Positions 8,638 to 17,973 of a stretch of DNA of 64,000 nucleotides are shown here, piece after piece. The DNA comes from Mycolicibacterium aurum (GTDB lineage Bacteria > Actinomycetota > Actinomycetes > Mycobacteriales > Mycobacteriaceae). The notes beneath the pieces were generated by a model. The model was given only the letters and a program-made list of their open reading frames with translations. It did not search any database and had not been told where the DNA came from. The translations under genes were made by a program, and so were the position numbers. Numbering within the stretch: the stretch's first letter is position 1; each line of letters opens with the position of its first letter. The stretch spans positions 372,001-436,000 of the forward strand of contig LT549889.1 in assembly GCA_900078775.1 (NCBI GenBank). The letters run 5' to 3'.

Positions 8638-9784
8638 CCACGACGGACCGCTGGCGGGCGTCCGCGTCATCGATGTGACCTCGGTGGTGATGGGCCCGTA
8701 TTGCACTCAGATCATGGCCGATATGGGTGCCGACGTGATCAAGATCGAGCCGCCCGAGGGGGACATCACCCGCAACGTGGCGGTGGGTCCGTCACCGGGC
8801 ATGAACGGTGTCTTCGTCAACGTGAACCGCGGGAAGCGCAGTGTCGTCCTCGATTTGAGGTCCGAGGAGGGCGCGGCGGCGCTGCGCGCACTGATCGCGA
8901 CGGCCGATGTGTTCATCCACTCGATGCGGGCCAAGGCGATCGCCCGGCTCGGTTTCGATTACGAGTCGGTGGCCGCGATCAAACCGGACATCATTTACAC
9001 CAACTGTTACGGCTACAGCAGACGCGGACCCGATGCCGACCGGCCGGCCTACGACGACACCATCCAGGCCGAATGCGGGTTGCCCGCCGTGCAGCGCCAA
9101 CTCACCGGCGACGCAACGTATGTGGCGACGATCATGGCGGACAAGGTGACCGGGCTGACCGCGCTGTACGCCACCATGATGGCGCTGTTCCACCGGGAGC
9201 GCACCGGAGAGGGGCAGGAGGTCGAGGTCAGCATGTTCGAGACCATGGCGTCGTTCATGTTGGTCGAACACGCCAACGGCGCCATGTTCGACCCGCCGCT
9301 CGGCCCGGCGGTCTACCCGCGCACCGTGGCGCCGAATCGTCGGCCGTACGCCACCAAGGACGGTCACGTCGCCGCGCTGATCTACAACGACAAGCATTGG
9401 AAGGCGTTCATCGAGGCCGTGCGACCCGCCTGGGATTCACCCGAGTACGCCACGCTGGCGTTGCGGGCCAAGCAGATCGACAAGGTGTACGGACTGGTGG
9501 CGCAGACGATGCTGGAACGGACGACCGCGGAGTGGCTGGCGCTGTTCGCGGAGCTGGAGATTCCCGCGACACCGATCAACACCCTGGATGCGCTGTTCGA
9601 CTCACCCCAACTCAATGCTGTCGGCCTGTTCGAGACGGTGCAGACCCCGGACGGGCCGGTGCGGTTCCCTGGTGTGCCGACGTGGTTCTCCCGAACCCCG
9701 GGCCGCGTGCGGGGGCCGGCGCCGCGGTTGGGCGCCGATACCGATGCGGTGCTCGGCGAACTGCAGACCGAGGTTCGGGGTTAG
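8630..9784 (+). CDS. CaiB/BaiF-family (class III) CoA transferase
   Basis: A 384-residue CoA transferase. It begins with the family hallmark GVRVIDVTSVVMGPYCTQ and has LRSEEG, the YGYSRRGP stretch and DKVTG, where D171 is the probable catalytic aspartate. It moves CoA between acyl donors without ATP. As the last gene of the operon it would activate the acid released after ring cleavage and feed it to beta-oxidation, since no acyl-CoA ligase is encoded here. The next gene is under a different promoter. Confidence 0.9.
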   Translation: MTDHDGPLAGVRVIDVTSVVMGPYCTQIMADMGADVIKIEPPEGDITRNVAVGPSPGMNGVFVNVNRGKRSVVLDLRSEEGAAALRALIATADVFIHSMRAKAIARLGFDYESVAAIKPDIIYTNCYGYSRRGPDADRPAYDDTIQAECGLPAVQRQLTGDATYVATIMADKVTGLTALYATMMALFHRERTGEGQEVEVSMFETMASFMLVEHANGAMFDPPLGPAVYPRTVAPNRRPYATKDGHVAALIYNDKHWKAFIEAVRPAWDSPEYATLALRAKQIDKVYGLVAQTMLERTTAEWLALFAELEIPATPINTLDALFDSPQLNAVGLFETVQTPDGPVRFPGVPTWFSRTPGRVRGPAPRLGADTDAVLGELQTEVRG

Positions 9785-9814
9785 AACGCGCCCCATTCTC
9801 GGGTGAATTGAGCC

Positions 9815-9843
9815 TTGCGCGCGGTCGTAGGGACTTGTAGTAT
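9815..9843 (+). promoter_or_regulatory. SigA-type promoter of the 13E12-family gene
   Basis: TTGCGC (9815-9820), a 17-bp spacer and TAGTAT (9838-9843). The last base of the -10 box is the first base of the SOS box, so LexA binding would block initiation. Confidence 0.5.
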
Positions 9844-9858
9844 CGAACACAAGTTCGA
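9843..9858 (+). promoter_or_regulatory. Mycobacterial SOS (LexA) box
   Basis: TCGAAC-ACAA-GTTCGA is a perfect inverted repeat matching the published mycobacterial LexA site TCGAAC-N4-GTTCGA. It overlaps the -10 region about 145 bp upstream of a 13E12-family HNH gene. Members of that family are among the known LexA-controlled genes in M. tuberculosis. Confidence 0.85.
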
Positions 9859-10000
9859 ATGCGATGTTGCTCCCACTGCTTCACGGTGAGCTTCAGACCG
9901 CGACTCCGGTCGCCGAGAGGTTCTTCTGTCCCGCGGGACTGGTCGAACCATGCTGCCTGATCGTGCCTTTGGGCACCTTCTGTGAAAGTCGGTATCCATC

Positions 10001-11296
10001 ATGGACGCCACCCAGCTCGACACCTTCATCACAGCGCTCATTGACGACCTCGCCCCGAGACCCCCGGATGATGCCGAGCGCACGCTGTTTCATCTGCTGG
10101 ACTGTCCTCGGCGGGTGGTCGACGAACCGGCCCTGCTCGCGGTGCTGGTGGCCGCGGTCACCGCCCGCAATCTGTTCGACCACGTGATCGCCCAGGCAGT
10201 TGCGGCGGCGGAACGGCTCGCGATCCCGGCCCGGCGGCACCTGCGTACGGGAGCTGATCTGCTCACCAGCATCGGGGTGGCTCCCGCGGCGGCGCAGCGG
10301 GCGGTGCGGGTCGGGCGGGCGGCGCCCACCCTGCCGGCGCTGACCCGGACGCAGCGCCTCGGGGGTGTGGGGATCGAGTTCGCCGACGCGGTCGGGCGGG
10401 GTGTCGCCCATGTCGGTGCCCGGGTTGCGTTGTCCGAGGAGGACCGCGCAGCGGTGGTGCGGAAATTGATGATTCAGACCACGCCCGCGGAGGTCGCCGA
10501 GAAGGCCCGGGCGATCGCCATCGAGCGCGCCGCCACGCAACCGGTCGGGGAGGGCGCGGTGCCGGTAGCGGAGAACACCGACCTCAACGAGATGGCCCTT
10601 GTCCAGACCGATGACGGACGGGTCAGCGCCACCCTCGATCTGGATGCGGTGACCGGGGAGGAACTGTTCGCGGCACTGGATCCGTTGTGCCGGCCGGTGC
10701 CGCTACCGGACGGATCCCCGGACCCGCGACCGCCGGGTCGGCGGCGCGCCGATGCGTTCGGACAGATCATGCGCACCTACCTGTCCAGCTCCGGGCGGCC
10801 GACCTCCGGTGGGGTGCTGCCGCACGTCACCTTGATCCGGCCGGCCGGTGTTGACACGCTCGGGTTCACCGGGCCGGTCAGTGCGGTCACCGCCGATCTG
10901 GTGGCCTGTGACAGCACCCTCACTTCGGTGATCGTCGATGGTGCTGGTGCGCCGCTGGATGTCGGGCGGGCCGAGCGGTTGTTCACCCCCGCGATCCGAA
11001 AAGGACTGGCCGCCCGTGATCGTGGCTGCGCATTCCCCGGGTGTGGGCGGCCGGTGTCCTGGTGCGACGCCCACCACATCCGACCGTGGAACTGCGGAGG
11101 AACCACCTGCGTCGATAACGGAGTGCTGCTGTGCCGGGCACACCACACCCTGATCCACCACGGCGGCTGGCAGGTCTACCTCGGCCCCGACCGCCACCCC
11201 TGGTTCATCCCGCCCCACGACCCGGCCAGACCCGAACCGGCACACCTGCGCTCCCACGCACGCCGCACCATGACCGACCTGCCCACCGCCGCATAA
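10001..11296 (+). CDS. DUF222/HNH endonuclease, 13E12 repeat family
   Basis: This 431-residue protein has an N-terminal DUF222 helical region and a C-terminal HNH nuclease domain. Zinc-type cysteines and catalytic histidines are visible in CAFPGCGRPVSWCDAHHIRP and in LLCRAHHTLIHHGGW. This is the 13E12 family, which is multicopy and mobile-like in mycobacteria; REP13E12 copies serve as prophage integration targets in M. tuberculosis. The gene is intact. A LexA box at 9843 predicts DNA-damage induction. The 140-bp leader between promoter and start contains no other recognisable feature. Confidence 0.88.
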   Translation: MDATQLDTFITALIDDLAPRPPDDAERTLFHLLDCPRRVVDEPALLAVLVAAVTARNLFDHVIAQAVAAAERLAIPARRHLRTGADLLTSIGVAPAAAQRAVRVGRAAPTLPALTRTQRLGGVGIEFADAVGRGVAHVGARVALSEEDRAAVVRKLMIQTTPAEVAEKARAIAIERAATQPVGEGAVPVAENTDLNEMALVQTDDGRVSATLDLDAVTGEELFAALDPLCRPVPLPDGSPDPRPPGRRRADAFGQIMRTYLSSSGRPTSGGVLPHVTLIRPAGVDTLGFTGPVSAVTADLVACDSTLTSVIVDGAGAPLDVGRAERLFTPAIRKGLAARDRGCAFPGCGRPVSWCDAHHIRPWNCGGTTCVDNGVLLCRAHHTLIHHGGWQVYLGPDRHPWFIPPHDPARPEPAHLRSHARRTMTDLPTAA

Positions 11297-11367
11297 ACGA
11301 GACCTCAAGCGCACCTTGAAAATTACACAGTGGGCCCGCGCAGGCCGCCGCGGTCGCTGAACCGTAG

Positions 11368-13311
11368 CTAGAAGGTCTTGGCCAGTCGGTCGGCAAGGAT
11401 CGCGGCGAAGCGCGCCGGATCGTCGAGCGACCCACCCTCGGCGAGAAGCGCTGTGCCGTAGAGCAGCTCGGCGGCCTCCGGCAACCCGTCCGAAGACGAG
11501 GCGAGGGCGTCCCGCAGCCCCGTGACAAAGGCGTGATCGGGGTTGAGTTCCAGGATGCGCTTACCGACGGGCACATCCTGACCGGAGGCGCGGTACATCC
11601 GCGCCAACTGCGGGGTGATGCCGAAGGTGTCGGTGATCAGGCAGGCCGGCGACGAGGTCAGCCGCGTCGACAGGCGTACCTCCTTGACGTGCTGATCGAG
11701 GGTCTCCTGCAGCCAGGTCAGCAGCTCGGCGAAATCGGGACGGTCGGCGCTCGACTCGTCCTCGGCGCCCAGGTCGACCTCGCCCTTGGCGACCGACTGC
11801 AGCGGCTTGCCGTCGAACTCGGGCACCGTCTCGACCCAGACCTCGTCGACCGGGTCGGTGAGCAGGAGCACCTCATAGCCCTTGGCCTTGAAGGCTTCCA
11901 GGTGCGGCGAGTTCTCCAGCAGCGGGCGTGATTCGCCGGTCGCGTAGTAGATCTGCTCCTGGCCGTCCTTCATCCGGCTCACGTAGTCGGCCAGCGTGGT
12001 GTGGGTGTCCTCGGAATGCGTCGAGGCGAACGACGCCAGCTTCAGCAGGGTGTCGCGGTTGTCGGCATCGGAGAGCAGGCCCTCCTTGAAGACACGGCCG
12101 AACTGCGTCCAGAACGTGGCGTAATCGTCCGGACGGTTGGCCTGCAGATCCTTGATCGCCGACAGCACCTTCTTGGTGAGGCTGCGCCGGATCACCTTGA
12201 TCTGCCGGTCCTGCTGCAGGATCTCACGGGACACGTTGAGCGACATGTCCTGCGCGTCGACCACACCCTTGACGAACCGCAGGTATTCGGGCACCAGCTC
12301 GTCGCAGTCGCCCATGATGAAGACGCGCTTGACGTACAGCTGCACGCCGGTGCGCCCGTCCCGATTGAACAGGTCGAACGGTGCCATCGACGGGATGAAC
12401 AGCAGCGCCTGGTATTCGAAGGTGCCCTCGGCCTTCATCGCGATGACGTCGAGCGGTTCATCCCAGGCGTGCGCGATGTGCCGGTAGAACTCCTTGTACT
12501 CCTCCTCGGATACCTCGCTCTTGGGCTTGGCCCACAGCGCGGTGCGCGAGTTGATCGTCTCGATCTCGGTCGTGATGGTCGGCGGCGTGCCTTCCTCGGC
12601 ATCCTCCGGTGCGGGGACGGACTTCTCCACCGCCATCCGGATCGGCCAGGAGATGAAGTCCGAATACCTCTTCACCAGCTCGCGGATCTTCCACGGTGCG
12701 GTGTAGTCGTGCAGCTCGTCGTCGGCGTCCTCGGGCTTGAGGTGCAGGGTGATCGACGTGCCCTGGGGGGCGTCGTCGACGGTCGCGATGGTGTAGGTGC
12801 CGTCGCCGCTGGATTCCCAACGGGTGGCGCTGCTCTCGCCGGCCTTGCGGGTCTGCAGCACGACGTTGTCGGCCACCATGAAGGTCGAGTAGAAGCCGAC
12901 GCCGAACTGGCCGATCAGGTTGTCGACATCGCCCGCCCCGCTTCGCCCGCCCGCGGCGTCTGCGGACTGGTTCGCCTCGCTCAGCTTGCGGCGCAGCTCA
13001 CCGGTGCCGGACTTGGCGAGGGTGCCGATCAGGTCGACGACCTCGTCGCGGGACATGCCGACGCCGTTGTCGCGGATGGTCAGCGTCCGTGCGGCCTTGT
13101 CCGTCTCGATGTCGATGTGCAGATCCGACGTGTCGACGTCCAGGTCCTTGTCCTGGTAGGCCGCCAGCCGGAGCTTGTCCAGCGCGTCGGAAGCGTTGGA
13201 GACCAGTTCCCGCAGGAACGAGTCCTTGTTGGAATAGATGGAATGCACCATCAGCTGCAGCAGCTGACGGGCCTCTGCCTGGAATTCCCGCTGTTCAACC
13301 TGCTCGCTCAC
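11368..13311 (-). CDS. htpG: Molecular chaperone HtpG (Hsp90)
   Basis: A full-length 647-residue Hsp90. The GHKL ATPase domain shows [20 protein letters not shown] (the Mg/ATP loop) and GQFGVGFYS. The middle domain contains [25 protein letters not shown] and VSREILQQ. A shorter C-terminal dimerisation domain follows. It is cytosolic and ATP-dependent and refolds stress-damaged proteins. It is convergent with the 13E12 gene and followed upstream by the lysine degradation block on the same strand, 24 bp after the aldehyde dehydrogenase start side. The identity is certain. Confidence 0.97.
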
Positions 13312-13335
13312 GAGGCCATACTAAAACCCGCCGAC

Positions 13336-14880
13336 TCAGCCGAACCGGACCCCCTGAGCAAGCGGCAGCTCGGACGAGTAGTTGACCGTGTTGGTCGCCC
13401 GCCGCATGTACGCCTTCCAGGCGTCCGATCCGGATTCCCGGCCGCCGCCGGTCTCCTTCTCCCCGCCGAACGCGCCGCCGATCTCGGCCCCCGAGGTGCC
13501 GATGTTGACGTTGGCGATGCCGCAGTCCGACCCGTCGGCGGCCATGAAGCGTTCCGCCTCCCGGACGTCGGTGGTGAAGATCGCCGACGAAAGACCCTGC
13601 GGAACAGCATTGTTCAGCCCGATCGCGGTATCGAGGTCCTCGTAGGTCAGCACGTACAGGATCGGGGCGAAGGTCTCGTTGTGCACGACCTCGGTCTGCG
13701 CGGGCATCCGCACCAGCGCGGGAGCCACGTAGAACGCGTCCTCGGCACCCATATCGTGGCGGTGCCCGCCGATGACCTCGCCGCCGTCGGCCGCGGCGGC
13801 CTGCAGGGCGCCCACCATGTCCCGGTAGGAGCGGCTGTGGATCAGCGGTCCGACCAGGGTGCCGTCCACCGACGGGTCACCGATCGGCAGCGTCTCGTAC
13901 GCCGCGGCGATGCGGCGGCACAGTTCGTCGGCGATCGAGGAATGCACGATCACCCGCCGCATCGTGGTGCACCGCTGTCCCGCCGTGCCCGCAGCGGAGA
14001 ACACGATGGCGCGCACCGCGAGGTCCAGATCGGCCGAGGGGGTGACGATGGCGGCGTTGTTGCCGCCGAGTTCCAGCAGCACCTTGCCGAAACGCTGCGC
14101 TACTCGGGGGCCGACCTCGCGGCCCATCCGGACCGACCCGGTGGCGCTCACCAACGCCACCCGCGGATCGTCGATCAGCCGTTCGCCGACGTCGCGGCCG
14201 CCCTGGACCAGTCGGGCGACCGACGGGTCGACGCCGACGTCGGCGCAGGCCCGCTCGATCAGCGCCTGACAGGCGATGGCGGTCAGCGGGGTCAGCTCCG
14301 AGGGCTTCCACACCACGGTGTCCCCGCACACCAGCGCCACCGCGGTGTTCCAGGCCCACACCGCCACCGGGAAGTTGAACGCGGTGATGACGCCGACCAC
14401 GCCGAGCGGATGCCAGGTCTCCATCAGGCGGTGACCGGGCCGCTCCGAGGCGATGGTCTTGCCGTACAGCTGCCGGGACAGCCCGACCGCGAACTGGCAG
14501 ATGTCGATCATCTCCTGGACCTCGCCCAGCGCCTCGGAGGTGATCTTCCCGGCCTCGACGGTGACCAGGGTGGCCAGATCGGCCTTGTGCTCGGTGAGCA
14601 GCTCACCCAGGCGCGCCACCAGTGCCCCGCGCACCGGGGCCGGGGTGGTCCGCCACACCCTGAACGCCGCGGCCGCCTCGTCCACCGCGGCGGCGGCCTG
14701 CGCGGGACTGGTCTCGGGCACCGAGAAGAGCACGTCCCCGGTGATCGGGCTGCCCGCGGCCAGGCCAGCCGCCCCCGGATCACCGAGGGTGGCGTCGGCG
14801 CCGATCGCCTGCAGCGCGACGCGCACCCGGTCGCGGAGCTCGTCAGCAGTGGGCAGGCTCTTCTTCTGCATGGTGGTCAT
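13336..14880 (-). CDS. pcd: L-piperideine-6-carboxylate / aminoadipate-semialdehyde dehydrogenase
   Basis: A 514-residue aldehyde dehydrogenase of the ALDH7/AmaB type. General base E270 lies in LLELGGNN and nucleophile C304 in GQRCTTMRR. ITAFNFPVAVWAWN is typical of this subfamily. It oxidises the product of lysine epsilon-transamination to 2-aminoadipate. The stop of the DUF1338 gene overlaps its ATG, so the two are co-transcribed. The arrangement beside lrpA and lat equals Rv3293-Rv3290c of M. tuberculosis, which supports the assignment strongly. Confidence 0.92.
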   Translation of the reverse strand: MTTMQKKSLPTADELRDRVRVALQAIGADATLGDPGAAGLAAGSPITGDVLFSVPETSPAQAAAAVDEAAAAFRVWRTTPAPVRGALVARLGELLTEHKADLATLVTVEAGKITSEALGEVQEMIDICQFAVGLSRQLYGKTIASERPGHRLMETWHPLGVVGVITAFNFPVAVWAWNTAVALVCGDTVVWKPSELTPLTAIACQALIERACADVGVDPSVARLVQGGRDVGERLIDDPRVALVSATGSVRMGREVGPRVAQRFGKVLLELGGNNAAIVTPSADLDLAVRAIVFSAAGTAGQRCTTMRRVIVHSSIADELCRRIAAAYETLPIGDPSVDGTLVGPLIHSRSYRDMVGALQAAAADGGEVIGGHRHDMGAEDAFYVAPALVRMPAQTEVVHNETFAPILYVLTYEDLDTAIGLNNAVPQGLSSAIFTTDVREAERFMAADGSDCGIANVNIGTSGAEIGGAFGGEKETGGGRESGSDAWKAYMRRATNTVNYSSELPLAQGVRFG

Positions 14881-16079
14881 GATGCCGCTTTCTCGTAGAG
14901 GGCGTAAGGGTCGTGGATGTGATGACCGATGGCGCCGGCCATCCAGTCGAGGTCGTAGCGCGCCGCCTGGCCGGTGGTCTCGCTGACCCGGGCCTCGTCG
15001 TCCAGGTTGGACCGGAAGATCCCGGCCGCCGATGCGGGCAGAAAGTCTTCGTAGACAACGGGTTTGCGTGGATCACCGCCGCGGTAGTAGGCCAGCCCCT
15101 GGTCCGCCAGCTCCGCGTCGGTGCCCGGGAAGTAATTGTCCCAGTTGTCGCGGTCGGCCATCGCGGCGTCGTAGCGGGTCCGCCCGGCGCGGGTCAGTGC
15201 CACCCCGCGGGCCTCGACCTCACCGAAACGCACCCGCAGTGTGCCGTCGAACTCGGCGCCGTCCGGGCCGCGGAACCGTCGGGGTTCGGCCAGCGCGCGG
15301 AAGGAGGTCTGGCGCAGTAGCACCGCGGGTCCGGAGGTGCGGGGTGGGCCCTGGATGGCGTCGATCATGGTGATGCCGCGGGCGCTCATCCGGGCGTAGA
15401 GCTCGTCGATGTCCAGCACCCGGGGTGTGAGGTGGTTGATGTGGGTGCTGCGCACGCCGGCGATGTCGGCGGCCACCGCGGACACCGCGGCCAGTTCGTC
15501 GTACCAGGCCTTGTCGATCGGCTCCCGGGACAGCGCGAACGCCGCGCCGGCCGCCCGGACGAACTCGTCGGCCTGATCGGCCGGGCAGCCGTCGGCGGCG
15601 ATCCGGCGGGCCCGGGCGATCAAGGCCGGATCGAACAACACGCGCCCGCCGACGAAGCGGCGGACCCGCTCCGCGAGTTCGGGGTCGAAGAACCGGGTGT
15701 CGTCGGTGGCCAGCATCGAGGTGAACACCCGGAACGGATTGGCCTCCAACTCATCGGCGTCGATCGGCCGGAACGCGGTGGACACCACCGGAACCGGGGA
15801 GGCCGCGTCGCGTAGATCGTAGAAGCCGACCGGGAACATCCCGAACGCGGCGAAAAGGTCGGCGGCGTCGGCGAGTTCGGCGACGCTGCCCACCCGGATG
15901 GCGCCGTGCCGTTCGGCGGTGACGCGTTCGAGAGAGCCCAGCCGGTCCGATCGTGCGGTGTCCCGGTTCACCTCCGCGGTGACCTCCACCAGGGTGGTGT
16001 AGGCGGGGACCTCGGCGCCGTACATCCGGGACAGCGCGGCGGCGAATGCGGCGCGCAACTGCGAGGTGGGTACGGTCAC
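14877..16079 (-). CDS. DUF1338 / 2-oxoadipate dioxygenase-decarboxylase-like protein (Rv3292 homologue)
   Basis: A 400-residue VOC-like protein with a GTG start (16079). It carries the DUF1338 features RSTHINHLTPRVLDIDELY, with a probable metal histidine, and QTSFRALAEP. Characterised relatives (HglS/YdcJ) convert 2-oxoadipate and O2 to D-2-hydroxyglutarate in lysine catabolism. Sitting upstream of pcd with a 4-base overlap, it would take the transaminated aminoadipate further. The function is inferred from family and context. It diverges from lrpA with only 42 bp between start codons, so both are likely read from a shared regulator site. Confidence 0.82.
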   Translation of the reverse strand: MTVPTSQLRAAFAAALSRMYGAEVPAYTTLVEVTAEVNRDTARSDRLGSLERVTAERHGAIRVGSVAELADAADLFAAFGMFPVGFYDLRDAASPVPVVSTAFRPIDADELEANPFRVFTSMLATDDTRFFDPELAERVRRFVGGRVLFDPALIARARRIAADGCPADQADEFVRAAGAAFALSREPIDKAWYDELAAVSAVAADIAGVRSTHINHLTPRVLDIDELYARMSARGITMIDAIQGPPRTSGPAVLLRQTSFRALAEPRRFRGPDGAEFDGTLRVRFGEVEARGVALTRAGRTRYDAAMADRDNWDNYFPGTDAELADQGLAYYRGGDPRKPVVYEDFLPASAAGIFRSNLDDEARVSETTGQAARYDLDWMAGAIGHHIHDPYALYEKAAS

Positions 16080-16121
16080 CGGTCACCCGCTCCGGCCCGG
16101 GTGCTGCGATAGTCTCCGGCC

Positions 16122-16583
16122 ATGGCCGACATCGAACACCTCGACGACATCGATCGGATCCTGGTCCGGGAACTGATCGCCGATGGCCGGGCCACGCTGG
16201 CGCACCTGGCGGCCACCGCCGGCCTGTCGGTGTCGGCGGTGCAGTCCCGGGTGCGCAGGCTGGAGTCGCGTGGGGTGGTGACCGGATACGCGGCCCGGGT
16301 CAATCCGGAGGCGCTGGGCCGCATGCTGTCGGCGTTTGTGGCCATCAGTCCGCTGGACCCCTCTCAACCCGATGACGCTCCGGCCCGGCTGCGGCACATC
16401 GACGAGATCGAGTCGTGTCATTCGGTGGCCGGGGACGAGAGCTATGTCCTGTTGGTGCGTGTTGCTTCGGCGCGGGCCCTGGAGGATCTGCTGCAGCGCA
16501 TCCGCACAGCCGCCAACGTCCGCACCCGAAGCACCATCATCCTACAGACTTTTTACGAGGGCCGTACCCATCTGCCGGAATAG
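16122..16583 (+). CDS. lrpA: Lrp/AsnC-family regulator LrpA
   Basis: A 153-residue feast/famine regulator. The N-terminal helix-turn-helix (LDDIDRILVRELIADGRAT, then VSAVQSRVRRLESRGVV) is followed by a RAM/AsnC effector domain (YVLLVRVASARALEDLLQRI). It lies between the divergent pcd operon and lat, as Rv3291c does in M. tuberculosis, and probably controls both in response to lysine or another amino acid. The AT-rich stretch at about 16605-16615 upstream of lat is a plausible binding region. Confidence in identity is high. Confidence 0.92.
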   Translation: MADIEHLDDIDRILVRELIADGRATLAHLAATAGLSVSAVQSRVRRLESRGVVTGYAARVNPEALGRMLSAFVAISPLDPSQPDDAPARLRHIDEIESCHSVAGDESYVLLVRVASARALEDLLQRIRTAANVRTRSTIILQTFYEGRTHLPE

Positions 16584-16620
16584 TTCCTGTTTTATGGGTC
16601 AGCGAATGTAAATATTGCGC

Positions 16621-16632
16621 TAGGATGGCTGC
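16621..16632 (+). promoter_or_regulatory. -10 element of lat; predicted leaderless transcript
   Basis: TAGGAT (16621-16626) ends 6 bases before the lat ATG at 16633, which places the transcription start on or next to the start codon. No ribosome-binding site is visible. The preceding AT-rich ATGTAAATATT is a candidate regulator contact. Confidence 0.4.
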
Positions 16633-17973
16633 ATGACGGCTGTCCTGAACTCTGCTGACCAGCGCCCCGCCGATCGTCTCGGTGCCGATGACGTGCACGA
16701 CGTGCTGGGCCGCAACATGCTGGCCGACGGCATGGACCTGGTGCTCGACCTCGACCGCTCCCGCGGATCGGTGCTGGTCGACGCCCGGAACGGTCGTCGC
16801 TACCTGGACATGTTCACGTTCTTCGCCTCCTCGGCGCTGGGCATGAACCATCCGGCGCTGGCCGACGATGCGGCGTTCCGTGCCGAACTGGCCCAGGCCG
16901 CGGTGAACAAGCCCAGCAACTCCGACGTCTACACCGTGCCGATGGCCCGCTTCGTCGACACGTTCGCCCGGGTGCTGGGCGATCCGGCGTTGCCGCATCT
17001 GTTCTTCGTCGACGGGGGAGCGTTGGCCGTCGAGAACGCGTTGAAGGTCGCCTTCGACTGGAAGAGCCGTCACAACGAGGCGCGCGGCATCGATCCGGCG
17101 CTGGGCACCCGGGTGCTGCACCTGCGCGGCGCGTTCCACGGCCGCAGCGGCTACACCCTCTCGCTGACCAACACCGATCCCAACAAGGTCGCCCGTTTCC
17201 CGAAGTTCGACTGGCCCCGCATCGACGCCCCGTATCTGCGACCCGGTGCGGATACCGTTGCGCTGGAAGCCGAATCGCTACGCCAGGCACGTGCCGCGTT
17301 CAAGGCGCACCCGCATGACATCGCGTGTTTCATCGCCGAGCCGATCCAGGGTGAGGGCGGCGACCGGCACCTGCGGCCCGAGTTCTTCGCCGCGATGCGC
17401 GCACTGTGCGACGAATTCGACGCGCTGCTCATCTTCGACGAGGTGCAGACCGGCTGCGGTATCACCGGGACCGCATGGGCCTACCAGCAATTGGGCGTGA
17501 CCCCGGACGTGGTGGCCTTCGGTAAGAAGACCCAGGTCTGCGGCGTGATGGCCGGCGGCCGGGTCGACGAGGTGGCCGACAACGTGTTCCGGGTCAGCTC
17601 CCGGATCAACTCCACTTGGGGCGGCAACCTGACCGATATGGTGCGCGCCCGGCGGATCCTCGAGGTCATCGAGGTCGACGGACTGATCGACCATGCCGCT
17701 GCGGCGGGCGAGCATCTGCTGGATCGCTTGCGCGCCTTGGCTGTCGAGTTCGACGGCCGCGTGCGCGACCCGCGTGGCCGGGGACTGATGTGTGCGTTCA
17801 GCCTGCCCACCGCCGCGGAACGCGACGACCTGATCCGGCGGCTATGGGATCGCGGCGTGATCATGCTGGCCAGCGGGGCGGATTCGGTGCGCTTCCGGCC
17901 GGCGCTGACGGTCAGCACTGCCGAGATCGACACCGCGGTCGACGCGGTGCGCGCCGTGCTCGCTGCCGGCTAG
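16633..17973 (+). CDS. lat: L-lysine epsilon-aminotransferase
   Basis: A 446-residue class III PLP aminotransferase. The PLP lysine lies in AFGKKTQVCG (residues 296-305), and LIFDEVQTGCG (near 270) contains the cofactor-binding aspartate. It transfers the epsilon amino group of lysine to 2-oxoglutarate, giving piperideine-6-carboxylate for Pcd. The homologue Rv3290c is strongly induced in persistence models. It follows lrpA by 49 bp with its own leaderless-type -10. It ends base-to-base with the convergent Mrr-like gene. Confidence 0.95.
   Translation: MTAVLNSADQRPADRLGADDVHDVLGRNMLADGMDLVLDLDRSRGSVLVDARNGRRYLDMFTFFASSALGMNHPALADDAAFRAELAQAAVNKPSNSDVYTVPMARFVDTFARVLGDPALPHLFFVDGGALAVENALKVAFDWKSRHNEARGIDPALGTRVLHLRGAFHGRSGYTLSLTNTDPNKVARFPKFDWPRIDAPYLRPGADTVALEAESLRQARAAFKAHPHDIACFIAEPIQGEGGDRHLRPEFFAAMRALCDEFDALLIFDEVQTGCGITGTAWAYQQLGVTPDVVAFGKKTQVCGVMAGGRVDEVADNVFRVSSRINSTWGGNLTDMVRARRILEVIEVDGLIDHAAAAGEHLLDRLRALAVEFDGRVRDPRGRGLMCAFSLPTAAERDDLIRRLWDRGVIMLASGADSVRFRPALTVSTAEIDTAVDAVRAVLAAG

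Noticed and set aside
9787..10000. Short open frame (from 9864) before the 13E12 gene
   Set aside because: No coding character; the region is a promoter and leader with an SOS box.
10001..11296. Prophage or insertion sequence at the 13E12 gene
   Set aside because: No integrase, transposase, terminal repeats or target duplications are visible around it.
12001..14898. A 965-codon open frame on the plus strand opposite htpG and pcd
   Set aside because: It is a mirror of two certain genes in high-GC DNA; the protein is Arg/Gly/His-rich with no recognisable domain.
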